Part shown: piece by piece, positions 25,330 through 33,858 of the stretch
Numbering within the stretch: the first letter of the stretch is position 1
Layout: each line of letters starts with the position of its first letter
Origin: RU20A sp042610495
GTDB lineage: Bacteria; Pseudomonadota; Alphaproteobacteria; Rhizobiales; Rhizobiaceae
DNA: 64,000 nt
NCBI RefSeq assembly: GCF_042610495.1
Contig: NZ_JBHGAP010000004.1
Span: 1-64,000, forward strand
Direction: 5' to 3'
The notes under the pieces: model-generated
Databases searched by the model: none
What the model saw: the letters and a program-made list of their open reading frames with translations, nothing else
What the model was told of the DNA's origin: nothing
Translations under genes and position numbers: made by a program

Positions 25330-26055
25330 ATGCAGACAATCGCCCTCGTTGACGACGACCGGAATATCCTGACGTCGGTGTCGATCGCTCTGGAAGCCGA
25401 AGGCTACAAGGTGGAGACCTATACCGATGGCGCTTCCGCGCTCGACGGCCTGCTGGCGCGCCCGCCGCATCTGGCTATCTTCGACATCAAGATGCCGCGC
25501 ATGGACGGCATGGAGCTTCTGCGCCGCCTGCGTCAGAAATCAGATATCCCGGTGATCTTCCTCACCTCCAAGGACGAGGAGATCGACGAACTCTTCGGGC
25601 TGAAGATGGGCGCCGACGACTTCATCACAAAGCCGTTCTCCCAGCGCCTGCTGGTGGAGCGCGTGAAAGCCATCCTGCGCCGCTCGGCAAACCGCGAGGC
25701 TGCGGCGACCGCAACCGCGAGCGGCCAAAAGGCGGCCGACGTGCAGGCCCGTTCGCTCGAACGCGGCCAACTGGTCATGGATCAGGAGCGGCACACCTGC
25801 ACCTGGAAGAACGAGCCCGTCACGCTGACCGTCACGGAGTTCCTTATCCTGCACTCGCTGGCGCAACGCCCCGGCGTTGTGAAGAGCCGTGATGCGCTGA
25901 TGGACGCGGCCTATGACGAGCAGGTCTATGTCGACGACCGCACCATCGACAGCCACATCAAGCGGCTGCGCAAGAAGTTCAAGATGGTCGATACCGACTT
26001 CGACATGATCGAGACCCTCTACGGCGTCGGCTACCGCTTCCGGGAAGCGGCATAG
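25330..26055 (+). CDS. chvI: Response regulator ChvI
   Basis: A 241-residue OmpR/PhoB-type regulator, partner of ChvG. The receiver begins QTIALVDDDRNIL, with phosphoacceptor Asp52 in AIFDIKMPRMDGM and the switch Lys in DFITKPFSQR. The winged-helix domain (about 130-240) has VTLTVTEFLILHSLAQRPGVV and DDRTIDSHIKRLRKKF. In Agrobacterium and Sinorhizobium it governs acid response, exopolysaccharide and virulence/symbiosis. The ATG at 25330 corresponds to the known N terminus; an ATG at 25315 is an alternative. Confidence 0.97.
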   Translation: MQTIALVDDDRNILTSVSIALEAEGYKVETYTDGASALDGLLARPPHLAIFDIKMPRMDGMELLRRLRQKSDIPVIFLTSKDEEIDELFGLKMGADDFITKPFSQRLLVERVKAILRRSANREAAATATASGQKAADVQARSLERGQLVMDQERHTCTWKNEPVTLTVTEFLILHSLAQRPGVVKSRDALMDAAYDEQVYVDDRTIDSHIKRLRKKFKMVDTDFDMIETLYGVGYRFREAA

Positions 26056-26217
26056 CAAAGGGGCGGCCCGGCGGTCATTCGGCACCGGATTGGCCAGTCC
26101 GGTGCGCCGGCGCGCATATGGCGGTCTTGCATTCTGCCGGCGAAGCGCCCATCAGCACGGGAACGGCAACCCATGAAAACGGAAAGAGGGGGCGCGAAAG
26201 CCTGATTTCGCGCTGAG

Positions 26218-28017
26218 TTGCGGGTGGTGGACAGCGTTCAGATCAATGATGGCGAGGAGGCGGCCGGCCGGTCCGGCGCGCTTGGCCGTGGTCGTCGCTG
26301 GACGCATCCTTTCACGCTGATCCGCCGGATCTTCGGCAATGCCGTCTTTTCGAGCCTGACGCGCCGGATCGTCTTCTTCAACCTCGTCGCCCTTGTCGTT
26401 CTCGTCGGCGGCATCATGTATCTCAATCAGTTCCGCGAGGGGCTGATCGATGCGCGCGTCGAAAGCCTGCTGACGCAGGGCGAGATCATCGCGGGTGCGA
26501 TCGCGGCATCTGCGTCCGTCGATACCAATTCGATCACCATCGATCCCGAAAAGCTCCTGGAACTGCAGGCCGGACAGAGCATCACGCCGCTGCCGCGCGA
26601 CGAGGACCTCGATTTTCCGATCATCCAGGAGCGCGTAGCGCCGGTGCTGCGACGGCTGATTTCGCCGACACGCACCCGCGCCCGCCTTTTCGATGCAGAT
26701 GCCGATCTGCTGCTCGATTCGCGCCACCTCTACAGCGGCGGCCAGGTGCTGCGCTTCGACCTGCCGCCGGTGGAGCCTGAATCGGAAAGTCTGGTCGAGC
26801 GTTTCAACACCTGGTTCAACCGGCTCCTGCAGCCGGGCAATCTGCCGCTCTACCGCGAGCCGCCGGGGGGCAGCGGCACGATCTATCCTGAAGTGATGAA
26901 CGCACTGACGGGCGTGCGCGGCGCAGTCGTGCGCGTGACCGAGAAGGGCGAGCTGATCGTCTCCGTTGCCGTGCCCGTACAGCGGTTCCGCGCCGTGCTC
27001 GGTGTCTTGCTCCTGTCCACCCAGGCCGGCGACATCGACAAGATCGTCCATGCCGAGCGCCTGGCCATCATCAGGGTCTTCGGCGTGGCGGCTCTCGTCA
27101 ACGTCATCCTGTCGCTGCTTCTTTCCAGCACGATCGCCAATCCGCTCCGGCGCCTGTCCGCGGCTGCCATTCGCGTCCGGCGCGGCGGGGCGAAAGTACG
27201 CGAGGAAATTCCCGACTTCTCCATTCGCCAGGACGAGATCGGAAATCTTTCCATTGCACTGCGCGACATGACGAGCGCGCTCTATGACCGGATCGACGCG
27301 ATCGAGAGTTTCGCTGCCGATGTCAGCCACGAGCTGAAAAACCCGCTGACCTCGTTGCGCAGTGCGGTGGAAACCCTGCCGCTGGCCCGCTCGGACGATT
27401 CCAAGAAGCGGCTCCTCGACATCATCCAGCATGACGTGCGGCGTCTCGACCGTCTGATCAGCGATATCTCGGATGCGTCCCGCCTCGATGCCGAACTGGC
27501 GCGCAGCGATGCCAGAAGCGTGGACATGGAAACGCTGCTCGCCAATCTCATCGACATCTCGCGCCAGATCCGCAATCACAAGAAGCCTGTGCTTCTCGAT
27601 TTCGTCGTGGACCGCAAGAACGATCCGAAGGCCCGGTTCGTCGTGAGCGGCTACGAGCTGCGGATCGGCCAGATCATCACCAACCTGATCGAGAACGCGC
27701 GCTCCTTTGTGCCGGAGACGGGTGGACGTATCGTGATCCGGCTGACGCGCTCCAGGAACCGCTGCATCGTGCAGGTGGAAGACAATGGTCCGGGTATCCA
27801 GGCCGAGAATATCGACCGCATCTTCGAGCGCTTCTATACGGACCGGCCGGATGGCGAGGATTTCGGCCAGAATTCCGGTCTCGGCCTGTCGATTTCGCGT
27901 CAGATCGCAGAGGCCCATGGCGGCAGCCTGAAGGCGGAAAACCTGAAGGACGACAAGACGGGCCAGATCGCGGGTGCGCGCTTCACGCTGTCCCTGCCGC
28001 TCGAGCAGCCGGCCTGA
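26218..28017 (+). CDS. chvG: Sensor histidine kinase ChvG (ExoS)
   Basis: A membrane kinase of about 597 residues. The first transmembrane helix (IVFFNLVALVVLVGGIMYL, about 50-70) is followed by a roughly 230-residue periplasmic domain. In rhizobia this domain is regulated by ExoR. A second helix (ALVNVILSLLLSSTI, about 293-308) and a HAMP region follow. The H-box FAADVSHELKNPLTSL gives His371 counting from 26218. ATPase motifs NLIENARSF, VEDNGPGI and SGLGLSISRQIAEAHGG are intact. The start is uncertain: the frame opens with TTG at 26218 and GTG codons occur at 26224 and 26227; one of the GTGs is most likely. chvI is 162 bp upstream; hprK follows within 5-11 bp. Confidence 0.95.
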   Translation: MRVVDSVQINDGEEAAGRSGALGRGRRWTHPFTLIRRIFGNAVFSSLTRRIVFFNLVALVVLVGGIMYLNQFREGLIDARVESLLTQGEIIAGAIAASASVDTNSITIDPEKLLELQAGQSITPLPRDEDLDFPIIQERVAPVLRRLISPTRTRARLFDADADLLLDSRHLYSGGQVLRFDLPPVEPESESLVERFNTWFNRLLQPGNLPLYREPPGGSGTIYPEVMNALTGVRGAVVRVTEKGELIVSVAVPVQRFRAVLGVLLLSTQAGDIDKIVHAERLAIIRVFGVAALVNVILSLLLSSTIANPLRRLSAAAIRVRRGGAKVREEIPDFSIRQDEIGNLSIALRDMTSALYDRIDAIESFAADVSHELKNPLTSLRSAVETLPLARSDDSKKRLLDIIQHDVRRLDRLISDISDASRLDAELARSDARSVDMETLLANLIDISRQIRNHKKPVLLDFVVDRKNDPKARFVVSGYELRIGQIITNLIENARSFVPETGGRIVIRLTRSRNRCIVQVEDNGPGIQAENIDRIFERFYTDRPDGEDFGQNSGLGLSISRQIAEAHGGSLKAENLKDDKTGQIAGARFTLSLPLEQPA

Positions 28018-28021
28018 GGAG

Positions 28022-28510
28022 ATGCCGGTGGGCGAGAGGGCGACAGAGGATAGCGGCCGGACTGTCAACATCCATGCGACCGGAATCCTGGCCGGCAAGA
28101 CCGGCATCATGATCGTCGGGCATTCCGGCAGCGGCAAGTCTGCTCTTGCCTATGCCTGCCTCGTGGCCGCGCGACGCGAGGGCATGGAGAGCCTGCTCGT
28201 TGGTGATGACCGGCTGGACATCACGACGAACGGCACGGAGGCCACAATGCGCGGGCCCTCCACGATTGCCGGGCTGCTGGAGGTGCGGGGTGCCGGAATC
28301 CTGCGCTGGGATACTATCGCGCAAGCGCCTGTCACGCTGGTCGTGCGCCCTGTCGACCCTTCCCGCGACGATCGTCTGCCGCCCGACAATGAGCTTTTCG
28401 ACCTTGGCCAAGGCGTTGTCCGGCCGCTGATCCGCGTGCCCCGCTTCATCGCAGAACCGCTCGCACTCATCTTCGATCTTGTGCAGCAACGCGATCAAAT
28501 CTGTCGCTGA
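28022..28510 (+). CDS. hprK: Short HPr kinase/phosphorylase HprK
   Basis: A roughly 160-residue protein containing only the catalytic C-terminal domain of HprK; Gram-positive HprK is about 310 residues. Walker A GHSGSGKSALAYACL, then VGDDRLDITTNGT and MRGPSTIAGLLEVRGAGI correspond to the HprK P-loop and signature region. It would phosphorylate HPr on its regulatory serine. GAGGAG directly abuts the ATG at 28022, so the GTG at 28028 has better Shine-Dalgarno spacing and may be the real start. It sits between chvG and the PTS genes, the standard alphaproteobacterial arrangement linking regulatory PTS and ChvGI. Confidence 0.93.
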   Translation: MPVGERATEDSGRTVNIHATGILAGKTGIMIVGHSGSGKSALAYACLVAARREGMESLLVGDDRLDITTNGTEATMRGPSTIAGLLEVRGAGILRWDTIAQAPVTLVVRPVDPSRDDRLPPDNELFDLGQGVVRPLIRVPRFIAEPLALIFDLVQQRDQICR

Positions 28511-28657
28511 ATCGCGACGGGCCCGTCCTTCCGGTCATTTTATGCCTTGCACTTCGTCTTTTCCTTGCCAAGATGGCCGCCCTGACGGTGGACGCGCTGA
28601 CCGCATTGCGATATTGGCCCGCCGTCATTTTGTTGTTGCAGTTGGAGCAAACGGATC

Positions 28658-29059
28658 ATGATCGGACTGGTGCTTGTCACCCATGGCAAGCTGGCTGAGG
28701 AGTTCCGTCATGCGCTGGAGCATGTCGTCGGCCCGCAAAAGGCGATCGTGACCGTCTGTATCGGTCCCGAAGACGACATGGACCAGCGACGCAAGGATAT
28801 CCTGGATGCGGTGGCCGAAGCCGATCTCGGCAAGGGCGTGATCGTTCTCACCGACATGTTCGGCGGAACGCCCTCCAATCTCGCGATTTCCGTGATGCGG
28901 ACCGGCGAGGTAGAAGTGATTGCCGGTGTCAATCTGCCGATGCTGATCAAGCTGGCCGGCGTGCGCGGTGACGGCGACATGGAACGCGCGCTCGTCGAGG
29001 CCTCCGAGGCCGGCCGCAAATATATCAACGTCGCCAGCCGCGTGCTGAGCGGAAAGTAA
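28658..29059 (+). CDS. PTS EIIA component, mannose family
   Basis: A 133-residue EIIA-Man domain protein. The active His9 lies in IGLVLVTHGKLAEEF, and VLTDMFGGTPSNLA is the family signature. No EIIB/C/D sugar-transport subunits are nearby, so this is a regulatory PTS component that accepts phosphate from HPr rather than a transporter part. It is 147 bp after hprK and 16 bp before ptsH. Confidence 0.95.
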   Translation: MIGLVLVTHGKLAEEFRHALEHVVGPQKAIVTVCIGPEDDMDQRRKDILDAVAEADLGKGVIVLTDMFGGTPSNLAISVMRTGEVEVIAGVNLPMLIKLAGVRGDGDMERALVEASEAGRKYINVASRVLSGK

Positions 29060-29075
29060 GGCCTGCCCTCTCACC

Positions 29076-29348
29076 ATGAGCCTCTCGCGCGATCTCCTCA
29101 TCATCAACAAGCGCGGCCTGCACGCCCGTGCCTCGGCAAAATTCGTGCAGACCGTCGAAGGCTTCGATGCGGAGATCACCGTCTCCAAGGACGGCATGAG
29201 CGTCGGCGGCACCTCCATCATGGGCCTGATGATGCTGGCGGCAAGCCCTGGCTGCACCGTGCATGTGGTTGCCAGCGGCCCGCAGGCAACGGAAGCGCTC
29301 GATGCGCTCGACGCGCTGATCGCCAATCGCTTCGGCGAGGAGATGTGA
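29076..29348 (+). CDS. ptsH: Phosphocarrier protein HPr
   Basis: A 90-residue HPr. The phosphorylatable His16 is in NKRGLHARASAKFV. The Ser47 region VGGTSIMGLMML is the site HprK is expected to phosphorylate. With hprK and EIIA-Man immediately upstream this makes a regulatory phosphorelay. EI is not in the window. Confidence 0.97.
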   Translation: MSLSRDLLIINKRGLHARASAKFVQTVEGFDAEITVSKDGMSVGGTSIMGLMMLAASPGCTVHVVASGPQATEALDALDALIANRFGEEM

Positions 29349-29389
29349 GGCGCGTTGCCAGCCGGGCGCGCTAACTGTCACATAACCAT

Positions 29390-29405
29390 ATAAAGACTTC
29401 TTTAT
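29390..29405. promoter_or_regulatory. Perfect palindrome upstream of ahcY (candidate SAM/SAH-responsive operator)
   Basis: ATAAAGA-CT-TCTTTAT, 7-bp perfect arms, 175 bp upstream of the ahcY start. It stands out as AT-rich in GC-rich DNA. ArsR-type SahR/SamR regulators of methionine-cycle genes bind palindromes of this general kind upstream of ahcY in proteobacteria; assignment to one of them is an inference. Confidence 0.6.
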
Positions 29406-29420
29406 GTCCTGATTGCCAGC

Positions 29421-29579
29421 TTGCGCTTTTCCTGATAGAGGAGCGCTTACGATGCCCTGATTTCCGGTGTTCCGGAGCGGGCACGAGGCTGAGCGCGGCA
29501 GATGCCCGTCAGCAGACAGTTTGGCGGCGGGCATGATGTCCCATGAGGCCGCCGCCCACATCCGGATCTGGAGATTGCA
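29421..29579 (+). ncRNA. Structured 5' leader of ahcY with competing hairpins
   Basis: About 160 nt with four alternating elements: TGCCC (29453-29457), GGGCA (29479-29483), TGCCC (29503-29507) and GGGCA (29530-29534). The first pair encloses CCGG-TGTT-CCGG (29464-29475). The second pair extends to ATGCCCG (29502-29508) with CGGGCAT (29528-29534). The 3' arm overlaps GGCGGCGG (29523-29530), which can instead pair with CCGCCGCC (29549-29556) just before the ahcY start. The two 3' helices exclude each other. A GAGGAGCGCT at 29438-29447 recalls the 5' core of SAH riboswitches, but the remaining SAH consensus was not found. The call is a candidate cis-regulatory RNA, class unknown. Confidence 0.45.
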
Positions 29580-30977
29580 ATGAGCAACACTGACTACATC
29601 GTCGCCGACATCGGTCTGGCGGATTTCGGCCGCAAGGAAATCGCGATCGCCGAGACGGAAATGCCCGGCCTGATGGCCTGCCGCGAAGAGTTTGGCGCCG
29701 CGCAGCCGCTGAAGGGGGCGCGCATCACCGGCTCGCTGCACATGACGATCCAGACGGCCGTGCTGATCGAGACGCTGGTTGCCCTCGGCGCCGAAGTTCG
29801 CTGGGCATCCTGCAACATCTTCTCGACCCAGGACCATGCCGCGGCCGCGATTGCCGCCAGCGGTGTGCCTGTTTTCGCCGTCAAGGGCGAGACGCTTGAG
29901 CAGTACTGGGAATATACCGACAAGATCTTCCAGTGGGCCGATGGCGGTCTTTCCAACATGATCTTGGACGATGGCGGCGACGCGACCATGTACATCCTGC
30001 TCGGCGCCCGCGCCGAAGCCGGCGAAGACGTGCTGTCGAGCCCCGGCTCCGAGGAGGAGGAAATCCTCGTCGCGCAGATCAAGAAGCGCCTCAAGGCTTC
30101 GCCGGGCTGGTTCACCAAGCAGCGTGACGCCATCAAGGGCGTGACGGAAGAGACCACCACCGGCGTACACCGCCTGTACGAACTGTCGAAGAAGGGGCTG
30201 CTGCCCTTCCCGGCGATCAACGTCAACGACAGCGTCACCAAGTCGAAGTTCGACAACAAGTATGGCTGCAAGGAATCGCTGGTGGACGGCATCCGCCGCG
30301 GCACCGACGTGATGATGGCCGGCAAGGTCGCAGTCGTCTGCGGTTACGGTGACGTGGGCAAGGGGTCGTCCGCCTCGCTGCGTGGCGCCGGCGCCCGCGT
30401 CAAGGTCACGGAAGTCGATCCGATCTGCGCGCTACAGGCCGCCATGGACGGTTTCGAGGTCGTTCAACTCGAAGACGTCGTGTCCACCGCCGATATCTTC
30501 ATCACCACCACCGGCAACAAGGATGTCATCCGCATCGAGCATATGCGCGAGATGAAGGATATGGCGATCGTCGGCAACATCGGCCACTTCGACAACGAGA
30601 TCCAGGTCGCGGCACTGCGCAATCTCAAGTGGACGAACATCAAGCCGCAGGTGGACATGATCGAGTTCCCGAAGGGCAACCGCATGATCCTTCTGTCGGA
30701 AGGCCGTCTCTTGAACCTCGGCAACGCCACCGGTCACCCGTCCTTCGTGATGTCGGCCTCGTTCTCCAACCAGGTTCTGGCGCAGATCGAGCTCTTCACC
30801 AACAATGGCGGCTACAAGAACGACGTCTACGTTCTGCCGAAGCACTTGGACGAAAAGGTTGCCCGCCTGCACCTCGCCAAGCTCGGCGCCAAGCTGACGA
30901 CGCTTTCCGACGAGCAGGCCGCCTATATCGGCGTGACGGCCGAGGGCCCGTTCAAGGCCGAACACTACCGCTACTAA
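29580..30977 (+). CDS. ahcY: Adenosylhomocysteinase (SAH hydrolase)
   Basis: A 465-residue enzyme that splits S-adenosylhomocysteine into adenosine and homocysteine, keeping methylation reactions running. SLHMTIQTAVLIETL, SCNIFSTQDHAAAAIA and VNDSVTKSKFDNKYGC show the substrate residues. VCGYGDVGKGSSASL is the NAD-binding loop, and the C-terminal KAEHYRY is the conserved ending. It has a long structured leader and is followed by a strong terminator, so it is probably transcribed alone. Confidence 0.98.
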   Translation: MSNTDYIVADIGLADFGRKEIAIAETEMPGLMACREEFGAAQPLKGARITGSLHMTIQTAVLIETLVALGAEVRWASCNIFSTQDHAAAAIAASGVPVFAVKGETLEQYWEYTDKIFQWADGGLSNMILDDGGDATMYILLGARAEAGEDVLSSPGSEEEEILVAQIKKRLKASPGWFTKQRDAIKGVTEETTTGVHRLYELSKKGLLPFPAINVNDSVTKSKFDNKYGCKESLVDGIRRGTDVMMAGKVAVVCGYGDVGKGSSASLRGAGARVKVTEVDPICALQAAMDGFEVVQLEDVVSTADIFITTTGNKDVIRIEHMREMKDMAIVGNIGHFDNEIQVAALRNLKWTNIKPQVDMIEFPKGNRMILLSEGRLLNLGNATGHPSFVMSASFSNQVLAQIELFTNNGGYKNDVYVLPKHLDEKVARLHLAKLGAKLTTLSDEQAAYIGVTAEGPFKAEHYRY

Positions 30978-31007
30978 GTCGCTTCGCGACAGACGCAAGA
31001 TCTTGTG

Positions 31008-31041
31008 CCGCGGCCTCGAAAGGGGCCGCGGTTTTCATTTT
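31008..31041 (+). terminator. Terminator of ahcY
   Basis: CCGCGGCC, an 8-base loop, GGCCGCGG, then TTTTCATTTTT. The stem is perfect and begins 30 bp after the stop. Confidence 0.9.
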
Positions 31042-31359
31042 TGGGCTTCGATCTTCCCGGCGAATCCCCGACGAAGTATGTTTTGAGGGCTGATTCGTGA
31101 CGCTTTTGGAGGTCATGGTCAGGTCGCGGCAACCGAGATGCGGCAAGACGGTTGTCGAGATGGCGAATCAATGCGCGCCCTGGCGCGGTAACGGTTTGCC
31201 CGGACGATGCGGAACGATGGCGGCACCTTCGAAACGGAGGCTGCCAGGGCGTTCCATGGAACGAAGCGGGACGGATGGTAACCTCGAGCGGCGGGGAGGC
31301 CATGCGGGCGTTGACCTGTAAACGCAGGCACGCGACCCGAACACGGGGACGACGACACG
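31042..31359 (+). promoter_or_regulatory. divL upstream region with three GANTC sites
   Basis: About 320 bp without a convincing gene. Three CcrM methylation motifs lie within 110 bp: GAATC (31062-31066), GATTC (31092-31096) and GAATC (31165-31169). GANTC clusters mark promoters of cell-cycle genes in Caulobacter and Rhizobiales, which fits the downstream divL. No other motif was recognised. Confidence 0.5.
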
Positions 31360-33858
31360 ATGGCGAGCGGCATTTCCACGACCTTGCGTCGGTTTTTTCT
31401 CGGGCATCTGGCCCCGATCACGCGACGTCTGGCCTGTGGAACCTGTCTGGCACCCGTCCTAGCAGTTCCGGCGATCGCTGCCGATGATGCCGTTCGCGCG
31501 ACGATGTTTCACTCCACAGAAATCGTCACATTTTCCGTCCTGATCGGTGTCATTTCCGCGGCCATGCTCTCAGCGATCTGGATGATCCGACAGCGGGGCA
31601 ACATGGAGACCGAGAATCGCGAGCTGCGCGCGGTTTTGTCGGATGCGAATCACCAGATCTCTCGTTTCCAGGCTTTGATCAGCGACAAGAACCGCCGGAT
31701 CGTCGTCTGGGAGGGACAGGCGAGCCGTGCCGAGTTCCTCGGCCAGCTTCCGATCGAAACCGGCGCGCCGCAGGAAAATGCCGACTTTCTGGCATTCGGT
31801 CGCTGGCTCAAGCCGCAATCGGCTTCCGAGCTCGAGCATGCGATCGAACAGCTTCGCTCGCGCGCCCAGAGCTTCGACCTTGCGATCGAGACCGGTCGCG
31901 GCCAGATCCTGGAAGCGCAAGGGCGCGTCTCCGGCTCGCAGGCTTTCGTGCGCTTCGTGGCATTGACGAATCTGCGCGAGGAACTGGCCGAACTGAAGAT
32001 CGAGCGGGAAAATCTCCACGCAGCGCTGACGACCCTGCGCACGCTCTGCGACGCGATCGATCTGCCCATGTGGCAGCGCGACCGCAACGATCATCTCGTC
32101 TGGGTCAATCACGCCTTCAGCGATGCGGTGGAGGCATCCTCGCCGCAGGTCGCGATCGGCGAGGGCCGCGAGTTGCTGGCAACCGTTGCACGGGAGAAAA
32201 TCCGCGCCACGACGACCTACGATGCGCCCTTCCGCGGCACGCTGTCGACTGTGGTCAAGGGCAACCGCACTTTCTACGACGTGGTTGATGCACGGTCCGC
32301 CAGCGGCACAGCGGGCATCGCGATCGATGTTTCCGCCATCGAAGCGATCCGCGAGGAACTGAAGCGTACCCTGAAAAGCCACGCCGAGACGCTTGACCAT
32401 CTGGCGACACCGGTTGCGATCTTCGACGGGGACCAGCGCCTGCAATTCTACAATCAGGCCTTCCAGGCTCTCTGGAGCCTCGACATGGCGTTTCTTGAGC
32501 GCAAGCCGACGAATGGCGAGATCTTCGAGCGGCTGCGGGCGGAAAGCCAGCTGCCCGAGCTTCTGAACTGGAAACAGTGGAAGGAGCACGCGCTGTCGGT
32601 CTATCAGGCGATCGATACGCGCTCCGACATCTGGCACTTGCCAAACGGCCAGACGCTGCGCGCGTTTGCGACTGCGCGTCCGCAGGGTGGCGTGACCTGG
32701 GTTTTCGAAAATCTCACGGAAAAGGTCGATCTCGAAACGCGCTACAACACACTGCTGCGCGTCCAGGGCGAGACCATCGACCATCTGGCCGAAGGCGTGG
32801 CGGTTTTCGGTCCCGACGGGCGCATCAAGCTTTCCAACCCGGCCTTCCGCGCCCTCTGGGGCGTCAGCGAAGAGCAGATGGCACCGGGAACGCATATCAA
32901 GGCCATCGAGAAGGCCTGCGCGGTCTCCTACGACCAGCCGGATGGCTGGAAGCTCTTCAACACGGTTATCACCAGCTTCGATGACGAACGCCAGGCCTGC
33001 CAGGGCCGGCTGGAGCTGCGCACCGGGCTCATTCTGGACTTCGCGGTCATTCCCCTTCCAAACGCCCAGACCATGCTGACCTTCGTCAACACGACGGATA
33101 GCGTGCGCGTGGAACGGGCGCTGACAGAGAAGAACGAGGCGTTGAAGCTTGCAGACGCGCTGAAGAACGACTTCGTACAGCATGTCTCCTACGAATTGCG
33201 TTCGCCGCTGACCAACATCATCGGCTTTGCCGATCTTCTGAAGACGCCCGCCTTCGGCACGCTTTCGGAGCGGCAGGCGGAGTATGTCGATCATATCTCC
33301 ACGTCTTCGTCGCTGCTTCTCACCATCGTCAACGACATCCTCGATCTCGCCACCGTGGATGCCGGTATCGTGGAACTCGACTATACGCGCATCGAACTCG
33401 TGGACCTTCTCGAGGAGGTCGGCCAGCAGATGGCCGACCGGCTGCAGGAAAGTGGCGTGATGCTGAGCATCGATGCGCCCACGTCCCTCGGCGCCATCAC
33501 GGCGGATTACGGGCGACTGAAGCAGATCTTCCTCAAGCTCCTTGCCAATGCCGCCAATTTCGCGCCGGAAGGCAGTGTCATCCGGCTTGGATGCGGACGC
33601 GAGGGTTCGGACTTTGTGTTTACCGTTTCGGATAACGGGCCGGGCATCCCGAAAGACGTGCTCGACGTGGTCTTCGATCGCTTCGAGAGCCACGGGTCGG
33701 CCGGGGGTGCGGGACTCGGACTTTCGATCGTGCAGAGCTTCGTCAAGCTGCATCACGGATCCGTCTCGATTTCCAGCGAGGAAGGCCGCGGAACGCAGGT
33801 AACCTGCCGGATCCCCGATGGTCCTGCTGTCAGCCAGCGCATCATCGCTGCCGAATGA
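31360..33858 (+). CDS. divL: DivL-type atypical histidine kinase (Tyr in place of His)
   Basis: An 832-residue PAS-domain kinase-like protein. A hydrophobic N terminus (signal-like region about 15-40, then a helix about 52-70, TFSVLIGVISAAMLSAIW) anchors it. About three PAS-like repeats span roughly 225-590. The dimerisation box reads DFVQHVSYELRSPLTNIIGF: the usual phosphorylated His is Tyr611, the defining feature of Caulobacter DivL. The ATPase domain is complete (NAANFAPEG, SDNGPGIPKD, GGAGLGLSIVQSFVKLH). In Caulobacter DivL binds DivK and modulates CckA and hence CtrA. Its stop overlaps the next start (ATGA), implying coupling. Confidence 0.92.
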   Translation: MASGISTTLRRFFLGHLAPITRRLACGTCLAPVLAVPAIAADDAVRATMFHSTEIVTFSVLIGVISAAMLSAIWMIRQRGNMETENRELRAVLSDANHQISRFQALISDKNRRIVVWEGQASRAEFLGQLPIETGAPQENADFLAFGRWLKPQSASELEHAIEQLRSRAQSFDLAIETGRGQILEAQGRVSGSQAFVRFVALTNLREELAELKIERENLHAALTTLRTLCDAIDLPMWQRDRNDHLVWVNHAFSDAVEASSPQVAIGEGRELLATVAREKIRATTTYDAPFRGTLSTVVKGNRTFYDVVDARSASGTAGIAIDVSAIEAIREELKRTLKSHAETLDHLATPVAIFDGDQRLQFYNQAFQALWSLDMAFLERKPTNGEIFERLRAESQLPELLNWKQWKEHALSVYQAIDTRSDIWHLPNGQTLRAFATARPQGGVTWVFENLTEKVDLETRYNTLLRVQGETIDHLAEGVAVFGPDGRIKLSNPAFRALWGVSEEQMAPGTHIKAIEKACAVSYDQPDGWKLFNTVITSFDDERQACQGRLELRTGLILDFAVIPLPNAQTMLTFVNTTDSVRVERALTEKNEALKLADALKNDFVQHVSYELRSPLTNIIGFADLLKTPAFGTLSERQAEYVDHISTSSSLLLTIVNDILDLATVDAGIVELDYTRIELVDLLEEVGQQMADRLQESGVMLSIDAPTSLGAITADYGRLKQIFLKLLANAANFAPEGSVIRLGCGREGSDFVFTVSDNGPGIPKDVLDVVFDRFESHGSAGGAGLGLSIVQSFVKLHHGSVSISSEEGRGTQVTCRIPDGPAVSQRIIAAE

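Noticed and set aside
26152..28137. A 661-codon open frame antisense to chvG
   Set aside because: Shadow of chvG; product is compositional and lacks domains.
29438..29482. SAH riboswitch
   Set aside because: Only the 5' core GAGGAGCGCT matches; the expected AGGCTCG and the downstream GGCGCTC pairing partner were not found, so the known class cannot be claimed.
31097..31321. 74-codon plus-strand open frame between ahcY and divL
   Set aside because: Starts with GTG without a clear ribosome site, low-complexity Arg/Gly-rich product, overlaps the expected divL promoter.
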